From: Streptomyces physcomitrii
GTDB taxonomy: Bacteria > Actinomycetota > Actinomycetes > Streptomycetales > Streptomycetaceae
NCBI RefSeq assembly: GCF_012273655.1
Contig: NZ_JAAWWP010000001.1
Coordinates: 682,001 to 746,000, forward strand
Length of the DNA: 64,000 nucleotides
Reading direction: 5' to 3'
Shown here: positions 40,334 to 50,689 of the stretch, one piece after another
Position numbering within the stretch: the first letter of the stretch is position 1
How the letters are laid out: every line of letters begins with the position of its first letter
Position numbers and translations under genes: made by a program
The notes under the pieces: generated by a model
Databases searched by the model: none
What the model saw: the letters and a program-made list of their open reading frames with translations, nothing else
What the model was told of the DNA's origin: nothing

Positions 40334-41251
40334 ATGGCCGGTCCTGCGTTCCGCGCCGCCGCCGTCCGCGTGCGCGTCCCCGCCACCAGCGCCAACCTCG
40401 GCCCCGGTTTCGACAGCCTCGGGCTGTCCCTCGGGCTGTACGACGACGTCGTGGTCCGGGTCGCCGACTCCGGGCTGCACATCGACATCGCGGGCGAGGG
40501 CAGCGAGAGCCTGCCGCGCGACGAGGACCACCTGCTCGTACGGTCCCTGCGCACCGCCTTCGACCTGCTCGGCGGGCAGCCCCGCGGCCTGGAGGTGGTC
40601 TGCGCCAACCGCATCCCGCACGGGCGCGGACTCGGCTCCTCCTCCGCCGCCATCTGCGCGGGCATCGTCGCCGCGCGGGCGGTGGCCATCGGCGGCGACG
40701 CCCGGCTCGACGACGCCGCGCTGCTCGAACTCGCCACCGAGATCGAGGGGCACCCGGACAATGTCGCCGCCTGCCTGCTCGGCGGGTTCACGCTCTCCTG
40801 GCTGGACGGCGGCGCGGCCCGCGCGATCCGGATGGAACCCGCCGCCTCGCTCGTCCCGGTGGTTTTCGTACCCGGCAAGCCGGTGCTCACCGAGACCGCC
40901 CGGGGGCTGCTGCCGCGCACCGTCCCGCACGTCGACGCGGCCGCCAACGCGGGCCGTGCCGCACTGCTCGTCGAGGCCCTCACCCGGCGCCCCGAACTCC
41001 TGCTCCCCGCCACCCTGGACCGGCTGCACCAGGACTACCGCGCGCCCGCGATGCCGGAGAGCGCGGCCCTGGTCGAGCGGCTGCGCGGCGACGGGGTGCC
41101 CGCGGTGATCTCCGGTGCCGGACCGACGGTGCTCGCCCTGGTGGACGAGTCCGCGGCGGACAAGGTGGCCACGCTCGCGGGTGAGGGCTGGGCCGCGAAC
41201 CGGCTCGCCCTGGACGGCACGGGAGCGAGCGTGCTGCCGCTTGCGCCCTGA
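40334..41251 (+). CDS. thrB: Homoserine kinase
   Basis: 305 residues from ATG 40334, with AAGGAG upstream; an in-frame upstream ATG lacks such a site. GHMP kinase: VRVPATSANLGPGFDSLGL (start motif 1), IPHGRGLGSSSAAICAG (phosphate-binding motif 2), and ISGAGPTVLAL (motif 3). It phosphorylates homoserine to feed threonine synthase. Confidence 0.97.
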   Translation: MAGPAFRAAAVRVRVPATSANLGPGFDSLGLSLGLYDDVVVRVADSGLHIDIAGEGSESLPRDEDHLLVRSLRTAFDLLGGQPRGLEVVCANRIPHGRGLGSSSAAICAGIVAARAVAIGGDARLDDAALLELATEIEGHPDNVAACLLGGFTLSWLDGGAARAIRMEPAASLVPVVFVPGKPVLTETARGLLPRTVPHVDAAANAGRAALLVEALTRRPELLLPATLDRLHQDYRAPAMPESAALVERLRGDGVPAVISGAGPTVLALVDESAADKVATLAGEGWAANRLALDGTGASVLPLAP

Positions 41252-41637
41252 TACACGATTGCCGGAAAGCGAGAGGGGGAATATTTGTTGGATCCGGTAG
41301 TGTTAACCTCAAGTCTGCACCCGACCCCACCATGGCCCTACCATGGACAAGGTGCTTCGTGTCCCCCTTCGGGACAGCCAATTTTCCGGGAGCCTCCCAA
41401 CCTGCTCGGCGCACAGCGCTGAGAGGTGCCGAGCACGCTCCGGAACGGCGTGACCGAGCCGCGTGACTTCCAGAAATCCGTGGCACGGCTCGGGGAATCG
41501 CCATCACCCGTTGTTTCTTCCGCCGCTTCGGCGGGACCACCGCCCCGGCACGGTCCGAAAAGCAAGGGCCATTGCCGGACAGCACAACCGGTCGCCGAGC
41601 CAGACAGGCCGACGTCCGCTCCAGGGAAGGACCCTTC
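41252..41637 (+). promoter_or_regulatory. Long rho leader
   Basis: 386 bp between thrB and the rho GTG, with no convincing gene. A -10-like TAGTGT lies at 41298-41303. Several small hairpins occur (for example GTCCC-CCTTC-GGGAC near 41360). rho genes are commonly autoregulated by attenuation in a long leader, and this leader would fit; that is inference. Confidence 0.4.
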
Positions 41638-43656
41638 GTGAGCGACACCACCGATCTGATGGGCGTGACTGACGGCAGCGTCGATTCTGCCGCCACGCCC
41701 GCCACGGACGCCTCCGCCGCGCCTGCCTCCGGCGCTGCGGCCGGCACGCGGCGCCGTCGCGGCACCGGCCTCGAGGGCATGGTGCTGGCCGAACTGCAGC
41801 AGGTCGCCTCCGGCCTCGGGATCAGGGGCACGGCGCGGATGCGCAAGAGCCAGCTGATCGAGGTCATCAAGGAGGCGCAGGCGGGGGGCGGCTCCCAGGC
41901 CGAGGGCGCCGCGGCGAAGAGCACCGACGCCGAGACCAAGCCCAAGCGCCGCACCACCTCCCGGGCCCGTACCGGCGATTCCGCCGAGGGCGCCAAGGCC
42001 GAGCAGAGCGCTCCGGCCGCCACGACGGAGGCTCCGGCGAAGTCCGGCTCGCAGATCGAGATCCCCGGCCAGGGCGCCGGAGACGAGCCGCAGGGCACCT
42101 CCCGCCGCCGCGCCGAGCGCGCCGCGGACACCGCCGAGGGCAAGACGGACGCCAAGGCCGCCGACGCCAAGGGCGAGTCCAAGGGCGAGAGCCGGCAGGA
42201 CGCCGGCCAGGCCGAGCACAAGGGCGACGGGGACCAGGGCGGCGAGGGCCGCCAGGGCCGCCGGGAGCGCCGTGAGCGCGGTGGCCGCGACCGGGACGGC
42301 CGCGACCGCGACCGCCGCGGCGGCAAGGACGACCAGCAGGCCCAGGGCGGCGGCGGTCAGCAGCAGCGCCAGCAGGGCGGCGGCGGCAACCGCGGCAAGG
42401 ACGACGACTTCGACGACGACGGCGGTGGCCGCCGCGGGCGCCGGGGCCGCTACCGCGACCGCCGGGGCCGCCGCGGACGCGACGAGGTCAGCGAGCCGCA
42501 GGTCTCCGAGGACGATGTGCTGATCCCGGTCGCGGGCATCCTCGACATCCTCGACAACTACGCGTTCATCCGGACCTCGGGCTACCTGCCCGGCCCCAAC
42601 GACGTGTACGTCTCGCTCGCCCAGGTCCGCAAGAACGGCCTGCGCAAGGGCGACCACGTCACCGGCGCGGTGCGCCAGCCCAAGGACGGCGAGCGCCGCG
42701 AGAAGTTCAACGCCCTGGTGCGCCTGGACTCGGTGAACGGCATGGCGCCCGAACACGGCCGCGGGCGGCCGGAGTTCAACAAGCTCACCCCGCTGTACCC
42801 GCAGGACCGGCTCCGCCTGGAGACCGACCCCGGGGTGCTGACGACCCGCATCATCGACCTGGTCTCGCCCATCGGCAAGGGCCAGCGCGGTCTGATCGTG
42901 GCCCCGCCGAAGACCGGCAAGACCATGATCATGCAGGCGATCGCCAACGCCATCACGCACAACAGCCCCGAGTGCCACCTGATGGTCGTCCTCGTCGACG
43001 AGCGTCCGGAAGAGGTCACCGACATGCAGCGGTCGGTGAAGGGCGAGGTCATCTCCTCGACCTTCGACCGCCCCGCCGAGGACCACACCACGGTCGCGGA
43101 GCTGGCCATCGAGCGCGCCAAGCGCCTGGTGGAGCTGGGCCACGACGTGGTCGTCCTGCTCGACTCCATCACCCGCCTCGGCCGCGCGTACAACCTCGCG
43201 GCCCCGGCCTCCGGGCGCATCCTGTCCGGTGGTGTCGACTCGACCGCGCTCTACCCGCCGAAGCGGTTCTTCGGCGCGGCGCGCAACATCGAGGACGGCG
43301 GCTCGCTGACCATCCTGGCCACCGCGCTGGTCGACACCGGCTCGCGGATGGACGAGGTGATCTTCGAGGAGTTCAAGGGCACCGGCAACATGGAGCTCAA
43401 GCTCGACCGGAAGCTCTCGGACAAGCGCATCTTCCCGGCGGTGGACGTCGACGCGTCCAGCACCCGCAAGGAGGAGATCCTGCTCGGCAGCGACGAGCTG
43501 GGCATCGTCTGGAAGCTGCGCCGGGTGCTGCACGCCCTCGACCAGCAGCAGGCGATCGAGCTGCTTCTGGACAAGATGAAGCAGACGAAGTCCAACGCGG
43601 AGTTCCTGCTCCAGATCCAGAAGACGACGCCGACCCCGGGCAACGGCAACGACTGA
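41638..43656 (+). CDS. rho: Transcription termination factor Rho
   Basis: 672 residues from GTG 41638 (GGGAAGGA upstream). Rho N-terminal SAP-like helices ([20 protein letters not shown]) are followed by a very long low-complexity insertion (about 100-285: Lys/Ala/Asp-rich, then Arg/Gly/Asp-rich with [13 protein letters not shown]). The RNA-binding cold-shock domain ([26 protein letters not shown]) and the hexameric ATPase with Walker A APPKTGKT, Walker [17 protein letters not shown] and the R-loop come next. The insertion is typical of actinobacterial Rho and adds RNA binding. E. coli Rho has only 419 residues. Confidence 0.97.
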   Translation: MSDTTDLMGVTDGSVDSAATPATDASAAPASGAAAGTRRRRGTGLEGMVLAELQQVASGLGIRGTARMRKSQLIEVIKEAQAGGGSQAEGAAAKSTDAETKPKRRTTSRARTGDSAEGAKAEQSAPAATTEAPAKSGSQIEIPGQGAGDEPQGTSRRRAERAADTAEGKTDAKAADAKGESKGESRQDAGQAEHKGDGDQGGEGRQGRRERRERGGRDRDGRDRDRRGGKDDQQAQGGGGQQQRQQGGGGNRGKDDDFDDDGGGRRGRRGRYRDRRGRRGRDEVSEPQVSEDDVLIPVAGILDILDNYAFIRTSGYLPGPNDVYVSLAQVRKNGLRKGDHVTGAVRQPKDGERREKFNALVRLDSVNGMAPEHGRGRPEFNKLTPLYPQDRLRLETDPGVLTTRIIDLVSPIGKGQRGLIVAPPKTGKTMIMQAIANAITHNSPECHLMVVLVDERPEEVTDMQRSVKGEVISSTFDRPAEDHTTVAELAIERAKRLVELGHDVVVLLDSITRLGRAYNLAAPASGRILSGGVDSTALYPPKRFFGAARNIEDGGSLTILATALVDTGSRMDEVIFEEFKGTGNMELKLDRKLSDKRIFPAVDVDASSTRKEEILLGSDELGIVWKLRRVLHALDQQQAIELLLDKMKQTKSNAEFLLQIQKTTPTPGNGND

Positions 43657-43697
43657 GCCCCGCCCGGCAGTCGGCCCCGCAGTGCCGGTACGTCCGA

Positions 43698-43740
43698 GAG
43701 GCCGCCCCCGTCACGCAGCGCGCGTGGCGGGGGCGGCCTC
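43698..43740 (+). terminator. rho terminator
   Basis: GAGGCCGCCCCCG / CGGGGGCGGCCTC, a 13-bp perfect stem extended by CACGC/GCGTG pairing inside. Confidence 0.8.
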
Positions 43741-43802
43741 GTCCGCGTACGGCGGTGCGCGCACGGCGGTCCGCAGGACTCCCTACCGGGACGGCGGCGC
43801 GG

Positions 43803-44786
43803 TCAGGGCGCCGCGGGGGAGAGGTGCAGCCGCCGGTAGTCGCTGGGCGCGAGGCCGTGGGCGTCCCGGAAGGCGCGGCTGAAGGCGGCCGGGTGGCTGA
43901 AGCCCCAGCGGGTCGCCAACTCGTGGATGGGCAGGTGGACCCGGGCCGGGTCGGCCAGTTCGCGGGCGGACCGGTCGAGCCGCTGGTCGCGGATCCAGGC
44001 GCGTACCGTCAGGCCGTTGTCCTGGTAGAGGCGGTAGAGGTAGCGGGTGGAGATGTGGTGGGCGGCGGCCACGGTGTCCGCGGTGAGCCAGGGGTCGTGC
44101 AGATTGCGGCGGATGAAGTCCTGGGTGCGCAGGAAGAGGGTGCGCCGGTGGCTCTCGGGCGGGATGCTGCGCTCGGCGTCGAGGTGGTGGGCGAGCACCG
44201 CGGCGAACATGTCGGCCACCACGGTGCCGAGCCGTGCGCGGTCGGCGGGGCGGTAGGTGTCCGACTCCTCGGCGAGCCGCAGCAGCAGCTGCCCGAAGAG
44301 CGCGCCCACCCCCTCCCCGGTGGGCAGCGGCCGGGCGAGCAGGGTGTCCACGCTGTGCGCCGGTATCGGCACCAGCCGCCGCGGTACGTAGAACTTCGTG
44401 ACCGAGACCAGCCCGCCCTGGGCGCGCGCCGAGGAGACGAAGGGCAGCGAGGTGGTGCCCACCACCACGGTGCCCGGGCCGAAGGAGACCGTGCCGGCGC
44501 GGCCCAGGTCCAGGTGGCCGGTGCCCTGCTGGGGCAGGCACAGCTCGTACATCTCCGGGTCGGAGGCGCCGATGTGGCGGCGGGTGCGGCGGGCGGCGAT
44601 GGTGGGGCAGGTGGTGGTCAGGGCCTTGACGGGGCCGAGCAGGAAGCCGCGCAGGCTGCACTCGAACTCCTCCACGTGCTCGGAGGACAGATCGGTGGGC
44701 ACCGTGCTGTCGAGTGCCAGGGTGCGCCAGTGCTCGAAGCGCTCGGGTCCGGCCAGCTCCTCGCCGCGGAAGTCCAGATCGCTCAT
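43803..44786 (-). CDS. AraC-family transcriptional regulator (paralogue 1)
   Basis: 327 residues from ATG 44786. The N-terminal ~200 residues are an AraC-binding-like cupin domain (FEHWRTLALD; YELCLPQQGTGHLDLG; PRRLVPIPAHSVDTLLARPLPTGEGVGALF). The C-terminal ~110 residues are the double helix-turn-helix (LTADTVAAAHHISTRYLYRLYQ and IHELATRWGFSHPAAFSRAFRDAHG). It is closely similar along its length to the next gene upstream, which indicates tandem duplication. Ligand and targets unknown. Confidence 0.9.
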   Translation of the reverse strand: MSDLDFRGEELAGPERFEHWRTLALDSTVPTDLSSEHVEEFECSLRGFLLGPVKALTTTCPTIAARRTRRHIGASDPEMYELCLPQQGTGHLDLGRAGTVSFGPGTVVVGTTSLPFVSSARAQGGLVSVTKFYVPRRLVPIPAHSVDTLLARPLPTGEGVGALFGQLLLRLAEESDTYRPADRARLGTVVADMFAAVLAHHLDAERSIPPESHRRTLFLRTQDFIRRNLHDPWLTADTVAAAHHISTRYLYRLYQDNGLTVRAWIRDQRLDRSARELADPARVHLPIHELATRWGFSHPAAFSRAFRDAHGLAPSDYRRLHLSPAAP

Positions 44787-44959
44787 CGTCCCCCACCTCC
44801 TGAGGTACCTGAGAGGGCCGCTCGGCCTCCCACGGTCCTCCCACCCGTCCGTTCGGGCACCGTCTACTCAACCGCCTTTTGATAAGTGTTTGTTCAACGC
44901 CCTGACCCAGTTGTGTCCCAGGGCGGTTCCGCGCGCGGGTGTGCGGTCGCCGGGTTCCC

Positions 44960-45940
44960 TCAGCCCACCAGCCGCAGCCGGTGGTGGGCGCGGTACTCGC
45001 TCGGCGAGCTGCCGTAGGCCGCGCGGAAGGCGCGGCTGAAGGCGGCCGGGTGGCTGAAGCCCCAGCGGGCCGCGAGTTCGCTGATCGGGGTGTGCCGCTG
45101 CTTGGGGTCGGTGAGGTCCCGTACGCAGCGCTCCAGGCGCTCGGTGCGGATCCAGCCGCCGACGGTCAACTCGTGGTCCTGGAACAGGCGGTGGAGGTAG
45201 CGGGTGGAGATGTGGTGGGCGGCGGCGACCGTCTCCGGGGAGAGCGAGGGGTCGCCGAGGTTGCGCCGGACGAAGTCCTGGATCTGCAGGAACAGGGTGC
45301 GGCTGCGGCTCTCCGGGGGCAGCCGCCGCTCCTCGTCGGTGTGGTGGGCGAGCAGGGCGACCGAGAGGTTCAGGAGCACCGTGCCGAGCCGGGGGCCGTC
45401 CGCGGGGCCGTACGCCGAGCTGTCCGCGAGCAGCCCGGTGACGAACTGGGTGAACAGGGCGCCGATCCCGCTGTCCGCGGGCAGCGGCCGGGCGAGCAGG
45501 CTGTCGGCCGCGGGCGCGGGCACCGAGAGCAGGCTGCGCGGCAGATAGATCTTGGCGACCCGGGCCGGGCCGCGGGCCGCGCGCACCCCCGTCTCGAAGG
45601 GGTGCGAGGTGCTGGAGAGCACCAGCGCCCCCGCGGTGTGCTCGGTGGTGACGCCCTCCTGCGCCACATAGGAGCGGCCCTGCAGCGGCAGGGTCAGCTC
45701 GTACAGCTCCGGGTCCGAGCGCCGGATCAGGGCGGCGGTGCGGAAGGACCACAGGGAGGGGCTGGTGACCTCGGAGACCTGGACCGGGCCGAGGGCGAGC
45801 AGTCGCAGATTCGCGGCGAAGCGCTCGGTGTCCTCCGCGCGCACCGTCACCGGCGCGGGCCGCTTCAGGGCCAGCTCCCGCCAGTGTGCGAAGCGCTCGG
45901 CCCCGGAAAGGTCGTCGCCCCGGAACTCCAACTCGATCAC
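44960..45940 (-). CDS. AraC-family transcriptional regulator (paralogue 2)
   Basis: 326 residues from ATG 45940. Same architecture as the downstream gene (SPETVAAAHHISTRYLHRLFQ; ISELAARWGFSHPAAFSRAFRAAYG). The DNA-reading helices are nearly identical between the two (AHHISTRYL; RWGFSHPAAFSRAFR), so both may bind related sites, while the sensor halves differ more. A 173-bp gap separates them; each may have its own promoter. Confidence 0.9.
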   Translation of the reverse strand: MIELEFRGDDLSGAERFAHWRELALKRPAPVTVRAEDTERFAANLRLLALGPVQVSEVTSPSLWSFRTAALIRRSDPELYELTLPLQGRSYVAQEGVTTEHTAGALVLSSTSHPFETGVRAARGPARVAKIYLPRSLLSVPAPAADSLLARPLPADSGIGALFTQFVTGLLADSSAYGPADGPRLGTVLLNLSVALLAHHTDEERRLPPESRSRTLFLQIQDFVRRNLGDPSLSPETVAAAHHISTRYLHRLFQDHELTVGGWIRTERLERCVRDLTDPKQRHTPISELAARWGFSHPAAFSRAFRAAYGSSPSEYRAHHRLRLVG

Positions 45941-46805
45941 GTTGCCCCCAATGGCTTGGCGCGCGCATCCTCGCCCGTGTGACGTGAGTCATTCAACTCG
46001 GCCCGGGCGAGCGGGCGTTCGCGGTGTGCTTGCGGTGTGCGACGGGCGGGCCACGCCCCCGGGTGGGGCGGGTGTGACCTGCGCCGCAGTTGCTGCGTGA
46101 AGGGTCTGTGTGCGCTTTGTGGTGACTGTGCTGGGCTGTGCCGGTACACGTACGCGCGTGCGCTCCCCGGTGGAGCCCGTGGGGGGCGGGGTGTGCGCGC
46201 AGCGTCAAGGATTCTGTGCGCTGTGGGCCAACGACAAGAGGACCGCAGAGGCGGAAGATGTCCTTCAGAGGTTGTTGCAGGGAGTGGACCGCACGGCGCG
46301 GTCCGCCAGTTCGTCACGGGGGACGGACCGCCACGGGGGAGCGGCCGCTCCCTGCGCAGCCCGCGGGATATCGGGGGATGGGTGCGTGTGCCTACGGCCA
46401 CGGGGGAGTCGTGGGCACACGCGCACGGCCCCGTACCCCGCCGCCCTGCCGCGCCCTCGCGTGCGTCCGCGCGCCCGCTCTCCGCAGTTCCGCGCGCGTA
46501 CCCCGCTTCCGTACGGGTAGCGGAATCACCCCTTCCGCGCGGCTGTCGTGCCGCTTCCGGAGACCTTCGCCACAGATTTCGGCCGCCCGCCGCCCCGTTC
46601 CTGTGATCATCGGGTCCTGGAAACGCGCAGGTGGGACCGGGGTTCGGCAACGATCCGATCACGTTTGGTGTTTCACCGGTCACGCGGCTTGCACAGAGCC
46701 CTGTGCAACCCTTCTGCGGGTCCCGCCGTCTACCGGTAGGACCGACGCCGTTGTCACAGGCCCTGAAGCAGGGGGTTGCCGACCGCAGGAGGACCGAGGA
46801 AGCAC
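45941..46805. other. 865-bp gap without a supportable gene
   Basis: Many overlapping frames on both strands have no ribosome-binding site or domain. It contains the inverted repeat at 46689-46708 and must hold the promoters of the divergent AraC and LCP genes. Confidence 0.5.
46689..46708. promoter_or_regulatory. Inverted repeat upstream of the LCP gene
   Basis: TTGCACAG-AGCC-CTGTGCAA: perfect 8-bp arms, 98 bp upstream of ATG 46806. Operator candidate; the binding protein is unknown. Confidence 0.4.
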
Positions 46806-47939
46806 ATGAGCGAGCCGCACACGCCCGATACCGGTACGCCCGGTCCGCGCCGCCGCACGAACACGAAGGGGCGGCGCCGCAAGCCCCAGAGCACCCGCCG
46901 CAAGGTGTTCCTCGGCACCGCGTGGACCGCCGCGGGTCTGGTCGTGCTCGGCGGCACCGGTGCCGGGTACCTGTACTTCAAGCTCGACGACAACATCACC
47001 GGCGTGGACATCGACAACCAGCTCAAGGGCGACGACCGCCCGGAGAACGTCGACAACGGCTCCCAGGACATCCTGGTGATGGGCTCCGACTCCCGCTCCG
47101 GCGCCAACGCCGAGTACGGCAGGGACCAGGGCGGCGCCCGCTCGGACACCGCGATGGTGGTGCACGTCTACGAGGGCCACCGGAAGGCCAGCGTGGTCTC
47201 CATCCCCCGGGACACCCTCATCAGCCGGCCCGACTGCGAGTCCAAGGACGGCGGCGGCACCACCCCGGCCGCCGAGCGGCAGATGTTCAACTCGGCCTAC
47301 GAGATCGGCGGCCCGGCCTGCGCCGTGAAGACCGTCGAGTCGCTGTCCGGCATCCGCATGGACCACTACCTGGAAGTCGACTTCACCGGCTTCAAGAAGC
47401 TGATCGACACCCTCGGCGGGGTCGGCATCACCACCAGCAAGCCGATCGACGACCCCAAGAGCCATCTGCGGCTCGACCCCGGCAGGCACCAGCTGAACGG
47501 CGAGCAGTCGCTCGGCCTGGTCCGCACCCGGCACGCGGTCGGCGACGGCAGCGACCTCGGCCGCATCCAGCTCCAGCAGGCCTTCATCAAGGCGCTGATC
47601 GCCCAGGTCAAGCAGGTCGACGTGTTCGGCAGCCCGAAGAAGATGTACGACCTCGCCGACACCGCCACCAGTGCGGTCACCACCGACTCCGGCCTCGACT
47701 CGGTACGGGACCTCTCCGGCTTCGCCCGCGGCCTGAGCGGCATCGGCGGCGGGGACATGAAGATGGTGACGCTGCCGGTCGAGTACGACCCCGCCGACCC
47801 GAACCGGGTCCTGCCCCAGGAGAAGGCGGACCGCAAGGTCTGGGCCGCCCTGCGCGAGGACCGGCCGATCCCCGCCTCCGCCACGAAGGACTCCGCCGGG
47901 GACAAGGGCTCCGCGGGCGGCGTCGTCGGCGCGGGCTGA
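46806..47939 (+). CDS. LytR-CpsA-Psr (LCP) family cell-wall ligase
   Basis: 377 residues from ATG 46806, with GGAGGACCGAGGAAG upstream. A basic cytoplasmic N-terminus ([10 protein letters not shown]) leads to one membrane helix ([17 protein letters not shown]), then the extracellular LCP domain: [32 protein letters not shown] (catalytic Arg/Asp cluster), [14 protein letters not shown] and [25 protein letters not shown] enzymes transfer teichoic acids or other glycopolymers from polyprenyl phosphate to peptidoglycan. The nearby GT4 transferase gene rfe could supply the lipid-linked precursor. Confidence 0.93.
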   Translation: MSEPHTPDTGTPGPRRRTNTKGRRRKPQSTRRKVFLGTAWTAAGLVVLGGTGAGYLYFKLDDNITGVDIDNQLKGDDRPENVDNGSQDILVMGSDSRSGANAEYGRDQGGARSDTAMVVHVYEGHRKASVVSIPRDTLISRPDCESKDGGGTTPAAERQMFNSAYEIGGPACAVKTVESLSGIRMDHYLEVDFTGFKKLIDTLGGVGITTSKPIDDPKSHLRLDPGRHQLNGEQSLGLVRTRHAVGDGSDLGRIQLQQAFIKALIAQVKQVDVFGSPKKMYDLADTATSAVTTDSGLDSVRDLSGFARGLSGIGGGDMKMVTLPVEYDPADPNRVLPQEKADRKVWAALREDRPIPASATKDSAGDKGSAGGVVGAG

Positions 47940-47949
47940 GCCGCCGGGG

Positions 47950-47979
47950 CGGGGCGCGTGGAGCGATTCGCGCGCCCCG
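47950..47979 (+). terminator. Hairpin after the LCP gene
   Basis: CGGGGCGCG / CGCGCCCCG, a 9-bp stem with a 12-nt loop, 11 bp past the stop. Confidence 0.6.
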
Positions 47980-48154
47980 TCGCCGGGCGCACGCCCCTCG
48001 CGCGGGCCCCTGCGACGGCGCGGGGAATACCGGGGGCCCCACCCCGGTTTTGGGAGATGCGGACAGTCCTGGCAGACTGACCCGTCGGTCCCGGTTCACG
48101 CCCCGCAATCCGCGCAGGCGACCCGGTGCCCTCCCGAGAACACAGGAGATTCCC

Positions 48155-48376
48155 TTGAAGCGCGAGATTCACCCCGAGTACGTCGAGACCCAGGTCAGCT
48201 GCACCTGCGGTGCGTCGTTCACCACTCGCAGCACCATCAACAGCGGCACCATCCGTGCCGAGGTCTGCTCCGAGTGCCACCCGTTCTACACGGGCAAGCA
48301 GAAGATCCTCGACACCGGTGGCCGCGTGGCCCGCTTCGAGGCCCGCTTCGGCAAGGCCGCCGGCTCCAAGAAGTAG
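48155..48376 (+). CDS. rpmE: 50S ribosomal protein L31 (zinc-binding form)
   Basis: 73 residues from TTG 48155, with ACAGGAGA upstream. C16, C18, C38 and C41 (VSCTCG and VCSEC) make it the zinc-containing C+ paralogue. Streptomyces usually keep a second, cysteine-free L31 elsewhere under Zur control; that copy is not in this window. The end FTGKQK.. region ([19 protein letters not shown]) is standard. Confidence 0.97.
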   Translation: MKREIHPEYVETQVSCTCGASFTTRSTINSGTIRAEVCSECHPFYTGKQKILDTGGRVARFEARFGKAAGSKK

Positions 48377-48387
48377 CGAGCCGACCG

Positions 48388-48434
48388 CGCCGGTCCACGG
48401 CCGCCCCTCGGGGCGCGCCTGGACCGGCGTTTTT
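48388..48434 (+). terminator. Rho-independent terminator of rpmE
   Basis: CGCCGGTCCA / TGGACCGGCG stem with an inner GC-rich hairpin, followed directly by TTTTT (48430-48434), unusual for this G+C-rich genome. Confidence 0.9.
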
Positions 48435-48567
48435 GCTCGGGACACCCGCACCGCGCGCGGCAGCCCCGCGACCGCGCGCAGCGGGCCCCGCGCAGGGCCG
48501 CGCACCCCCTTCGTACGTCCCCGGGCTCCGCGAGGAGACGGGGGCACCCCAACTCAGGAGCACCCAG

Positions 48568-49644
48568 ATGTTCGAGGCGGTCGAGGACCTCGTCGGCGAG
48601 CACGCCTCTTTGGAGAAGCGGCTCTCCGACCCCGCCGTGCACGCCGATCAGGCCAACGCGCGCAAGCTCAACAAGCGGTACGCGGAGCTGACCCCGATCG
48701 TCGCCGCGTACCGCTCCTGGAAGCAGACCGGCGAGGACATCGAGACCGCCCGCGAACTCGCCGCCGACGACCCCGACTTCGCCGCCGAGGTCAAGGAACT
48801 CGACCGGCACCGCGAGGAGCTGACCGAGAAGCTGCGGCTGCTCCTGGTGCCCCGGGACCCCAGCGACGACAAGGACGTCATCCTGGAGATCAAGGCCGGC
48901 GCGGGCGGCGACGAGTCCGCCCTCTTCGCCGGGGACCTGCTGCGGATGTATCTGCGCTACGCCGAGCGCGTCGGCTGGAAGACCGAGGTCATCGACTCCA
49001 CCGAGTCCGAGCTCGGCGGCTACAAGGACGTCCAGGTCGCCGTGAAGACCAAGGGCGGCCAGGGCGCCACCGAGCCCGGCCAGGGCGTCTGGGCCCGCCT
49101 GAAGTACGAGGGCGGGGTGCACCGCGTGCAGCGGGTGCCCTCCACCGAGTCGCAGGGCCGCATCCACACCTCCGCCGCCGGGGTGCTCGTCACCCCCGAG
49201 GCCGAGGAGATCGACGTCGAGATCCACGCCAACGACCTGCGGATCGACGTCTACCGCTCCTCCGGTCCCGGCGGCCAGTCCGTCAACACCACCGACTCCG
49301 CGGTGCGCATCACGCATCTGCCCACCGGGGTCGTCGCCTCCTGCCAGAACGAGAAGAGCCAGCTGCAGAACAAGGAGCAGGCGATGCGTATCCTGCGCTC
49401 CAGGCTGCTCGCCGCCGCGCAGGAGGAGGCCGAGAGCAAGGCCGCGGACGCCCGCCGCAGCCAGGTGCGCACGGTCGACCGCTCGGAGAAGATCCGTACG
49501 TACAACTACCCGGAGAACCGCATCTCCGACCACCGCGTCGGCTTCAAGGCGTACAACCTGGACCAGGTGCTCGACGGAGAACTGGACGCCGTGATCCAGG
49601 CCTGCGTCGACGCCGACGCGGCGGCGAAGCTCGCCGCCGCCTGA
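48568..49644 (+). CDS. prfA: Peptide chain release factor 1
   Basis: 358 residues from ATG 48568. Class I release factor: helical N-terminal domain, then the GGQ motif in [26 protein letters not shown]. The anticodon-like PxT tripeptide region is in the middle domain ([45 protein letters not shown]). It reads UAG/UAA. It is followed by prmC, which methylates its GGQ glutamine. Confidence 0.96.
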   Translation: MFEAVEDLVGEHASLEKRLSDPAVHADQANARKLNKRYAELTPIVAAYRSWKQTGEDIETARELAADDPDFAAEVKELDRHREELTEKLRLLLVPRDPSDDKDVILEIKAGAGGDESALFAGDLLRMYLRYAERVGWKTEVIDSTESELGGYKDVQVAVKTKGGQGATEPGQGVWARLKYEGGVHRVQRVPSTESQGRIHTSAAGVLVTPEAEEIDVEIHANDLRIDVYRSSGPGGQSVNTTDSAVRITHLPTGVVASCQNEKSQLQNKEQAMRILRSRLLAAAQEEAESKAADARRSQVRTVDRSEKIRTYNYPENRISDHRVGFKAYNLDQVLDGELDAVIQACVDADAAAKLAAA

Positions 49645-49722
49645 GGCGGCACCGGGCGCACCGCGGTCCACCGGCCGCCCCCGCGCCCACCCGGACAACA
49701 GCTCAGCCCCTGGAGGCCCAGC

Positions 49723-50604
49723 GTGCAGCAGTATTTCGGGGAGCGACCCCCAAGCCCCCGCAGCGTGCTGCTCGCGGAAGTCGCCCAGGCCACCCAGCGG
49801 CTGGCCGACGCCGGAGTGCCCTCCCCGCGCAATGACGCCGAGGAGCTCGCCGCCTTCGTGCACAGCGTCAAGCGGGGCGAGCTGCACCGGGTCCCGGACG
49901 CCGACTTCGACGCCCGCTACTGGGAGGCCGTCGCCCGCCGCGAGGCCCGCGAGCCCCTCCAGCACATCACCGGCCTCGCCTACTTCCGCTATCTGGAACT
50001 CCAGGTCGGCCCCGGGGTGTTCGTGCCCCGCCCGGAGACCGAGTCGGTGGTCGGCTGGGCGATAGACGCGGTACGCGCGATGGACGTCGTCGAGCCGCTC
50101 ATCGTCGACCTGTGCACCGGCTCCGGCGCGATCGCCCTCGCCATGGCCCAGGAGGTGCCCCGCTCCCGGGTGCACGCCGTGGAGCTGTCCGAGGAGGCGC
50201 TGGTGTGGACCCGCAGGAACGCCGAGGGCTCCCGGGTCAGCGTGCACAAGGGCGACGCCCTGTCCGCCCTGCCCGAACTCGGCGGCCAGGTCGACCTGGT
50301 GATCTCCAACCCGCCGTACATCCCGCTCACCGAGTGGGAGTACGTCGCCCCCGAGGCCCGCGACCACGACCCCCAACTCGCCCTGTTCTCCGGTGAGGAC
50401 GGGCTCGACACCATCCGCGGCATCGAACGCACCGCGCACCGGCTGCTGCGCCCCGGCGGCGTGGTCGTCGTCGAGCACGCCGACACCCAGGGGGGCCAGG
50501 TGCCGTGGATCTTCAACGAGGAATGCGGCTGGGCGGACGCCGCCGACCACCCCGACCTGAACAACCGGCCGCGTTTCGCGACGGCCCGCAAGGCACTGCC
50601 GTGA
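49723..50604 (+). CDS. prmC: Release-factor glutamine N5-methyltransferase
   Basis: 293 residues from GTG 49723 (GGAGG upstream). N-terminal helical release-factor-binding domain, then a SAM-dependent methyltransferase: VDLCTGSGAIALAMA (SAM loop) and VISNPPYIP (catalytic NPPY that holds the target Gln). Methylates RF1/RF2 at the GGQ glutamine. Partner of the upstream prfA. Confidence 0.96.
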   Translation: MQQYFGERPPSPRSVLLAEVAQATQRLADAGVPSPRNDAEELAAFVHSVKRGELHRVPDADFDARYWEAVARREAREPLQHITGLAYFRYLELQVGPGVFVPRPETESVVGWAIDAVRAMDVVEPLIVDLCTGSGAIALAMAQEVPRSRVHAVELSEEALVWTRRNAEGSRVSVHKGDALSALPELGGQVDLVISNPPYIPLTEWEYVAPEARDHDPQLALFSGEDGLDTIRGIERTAHRLLRPGGVVVVEHADTQGGQVPWIFNEECGWADAADHPDLNNRPRFATARKALP

Positions 50605-50689
50605 CGCTCCGGCGACCGCCCCGCGGCCGCCTTGGCCCCCCGCTCCCCGTGAGCAGCAGCAGGAACCCAACCGAGGAGGACAGGTAACG

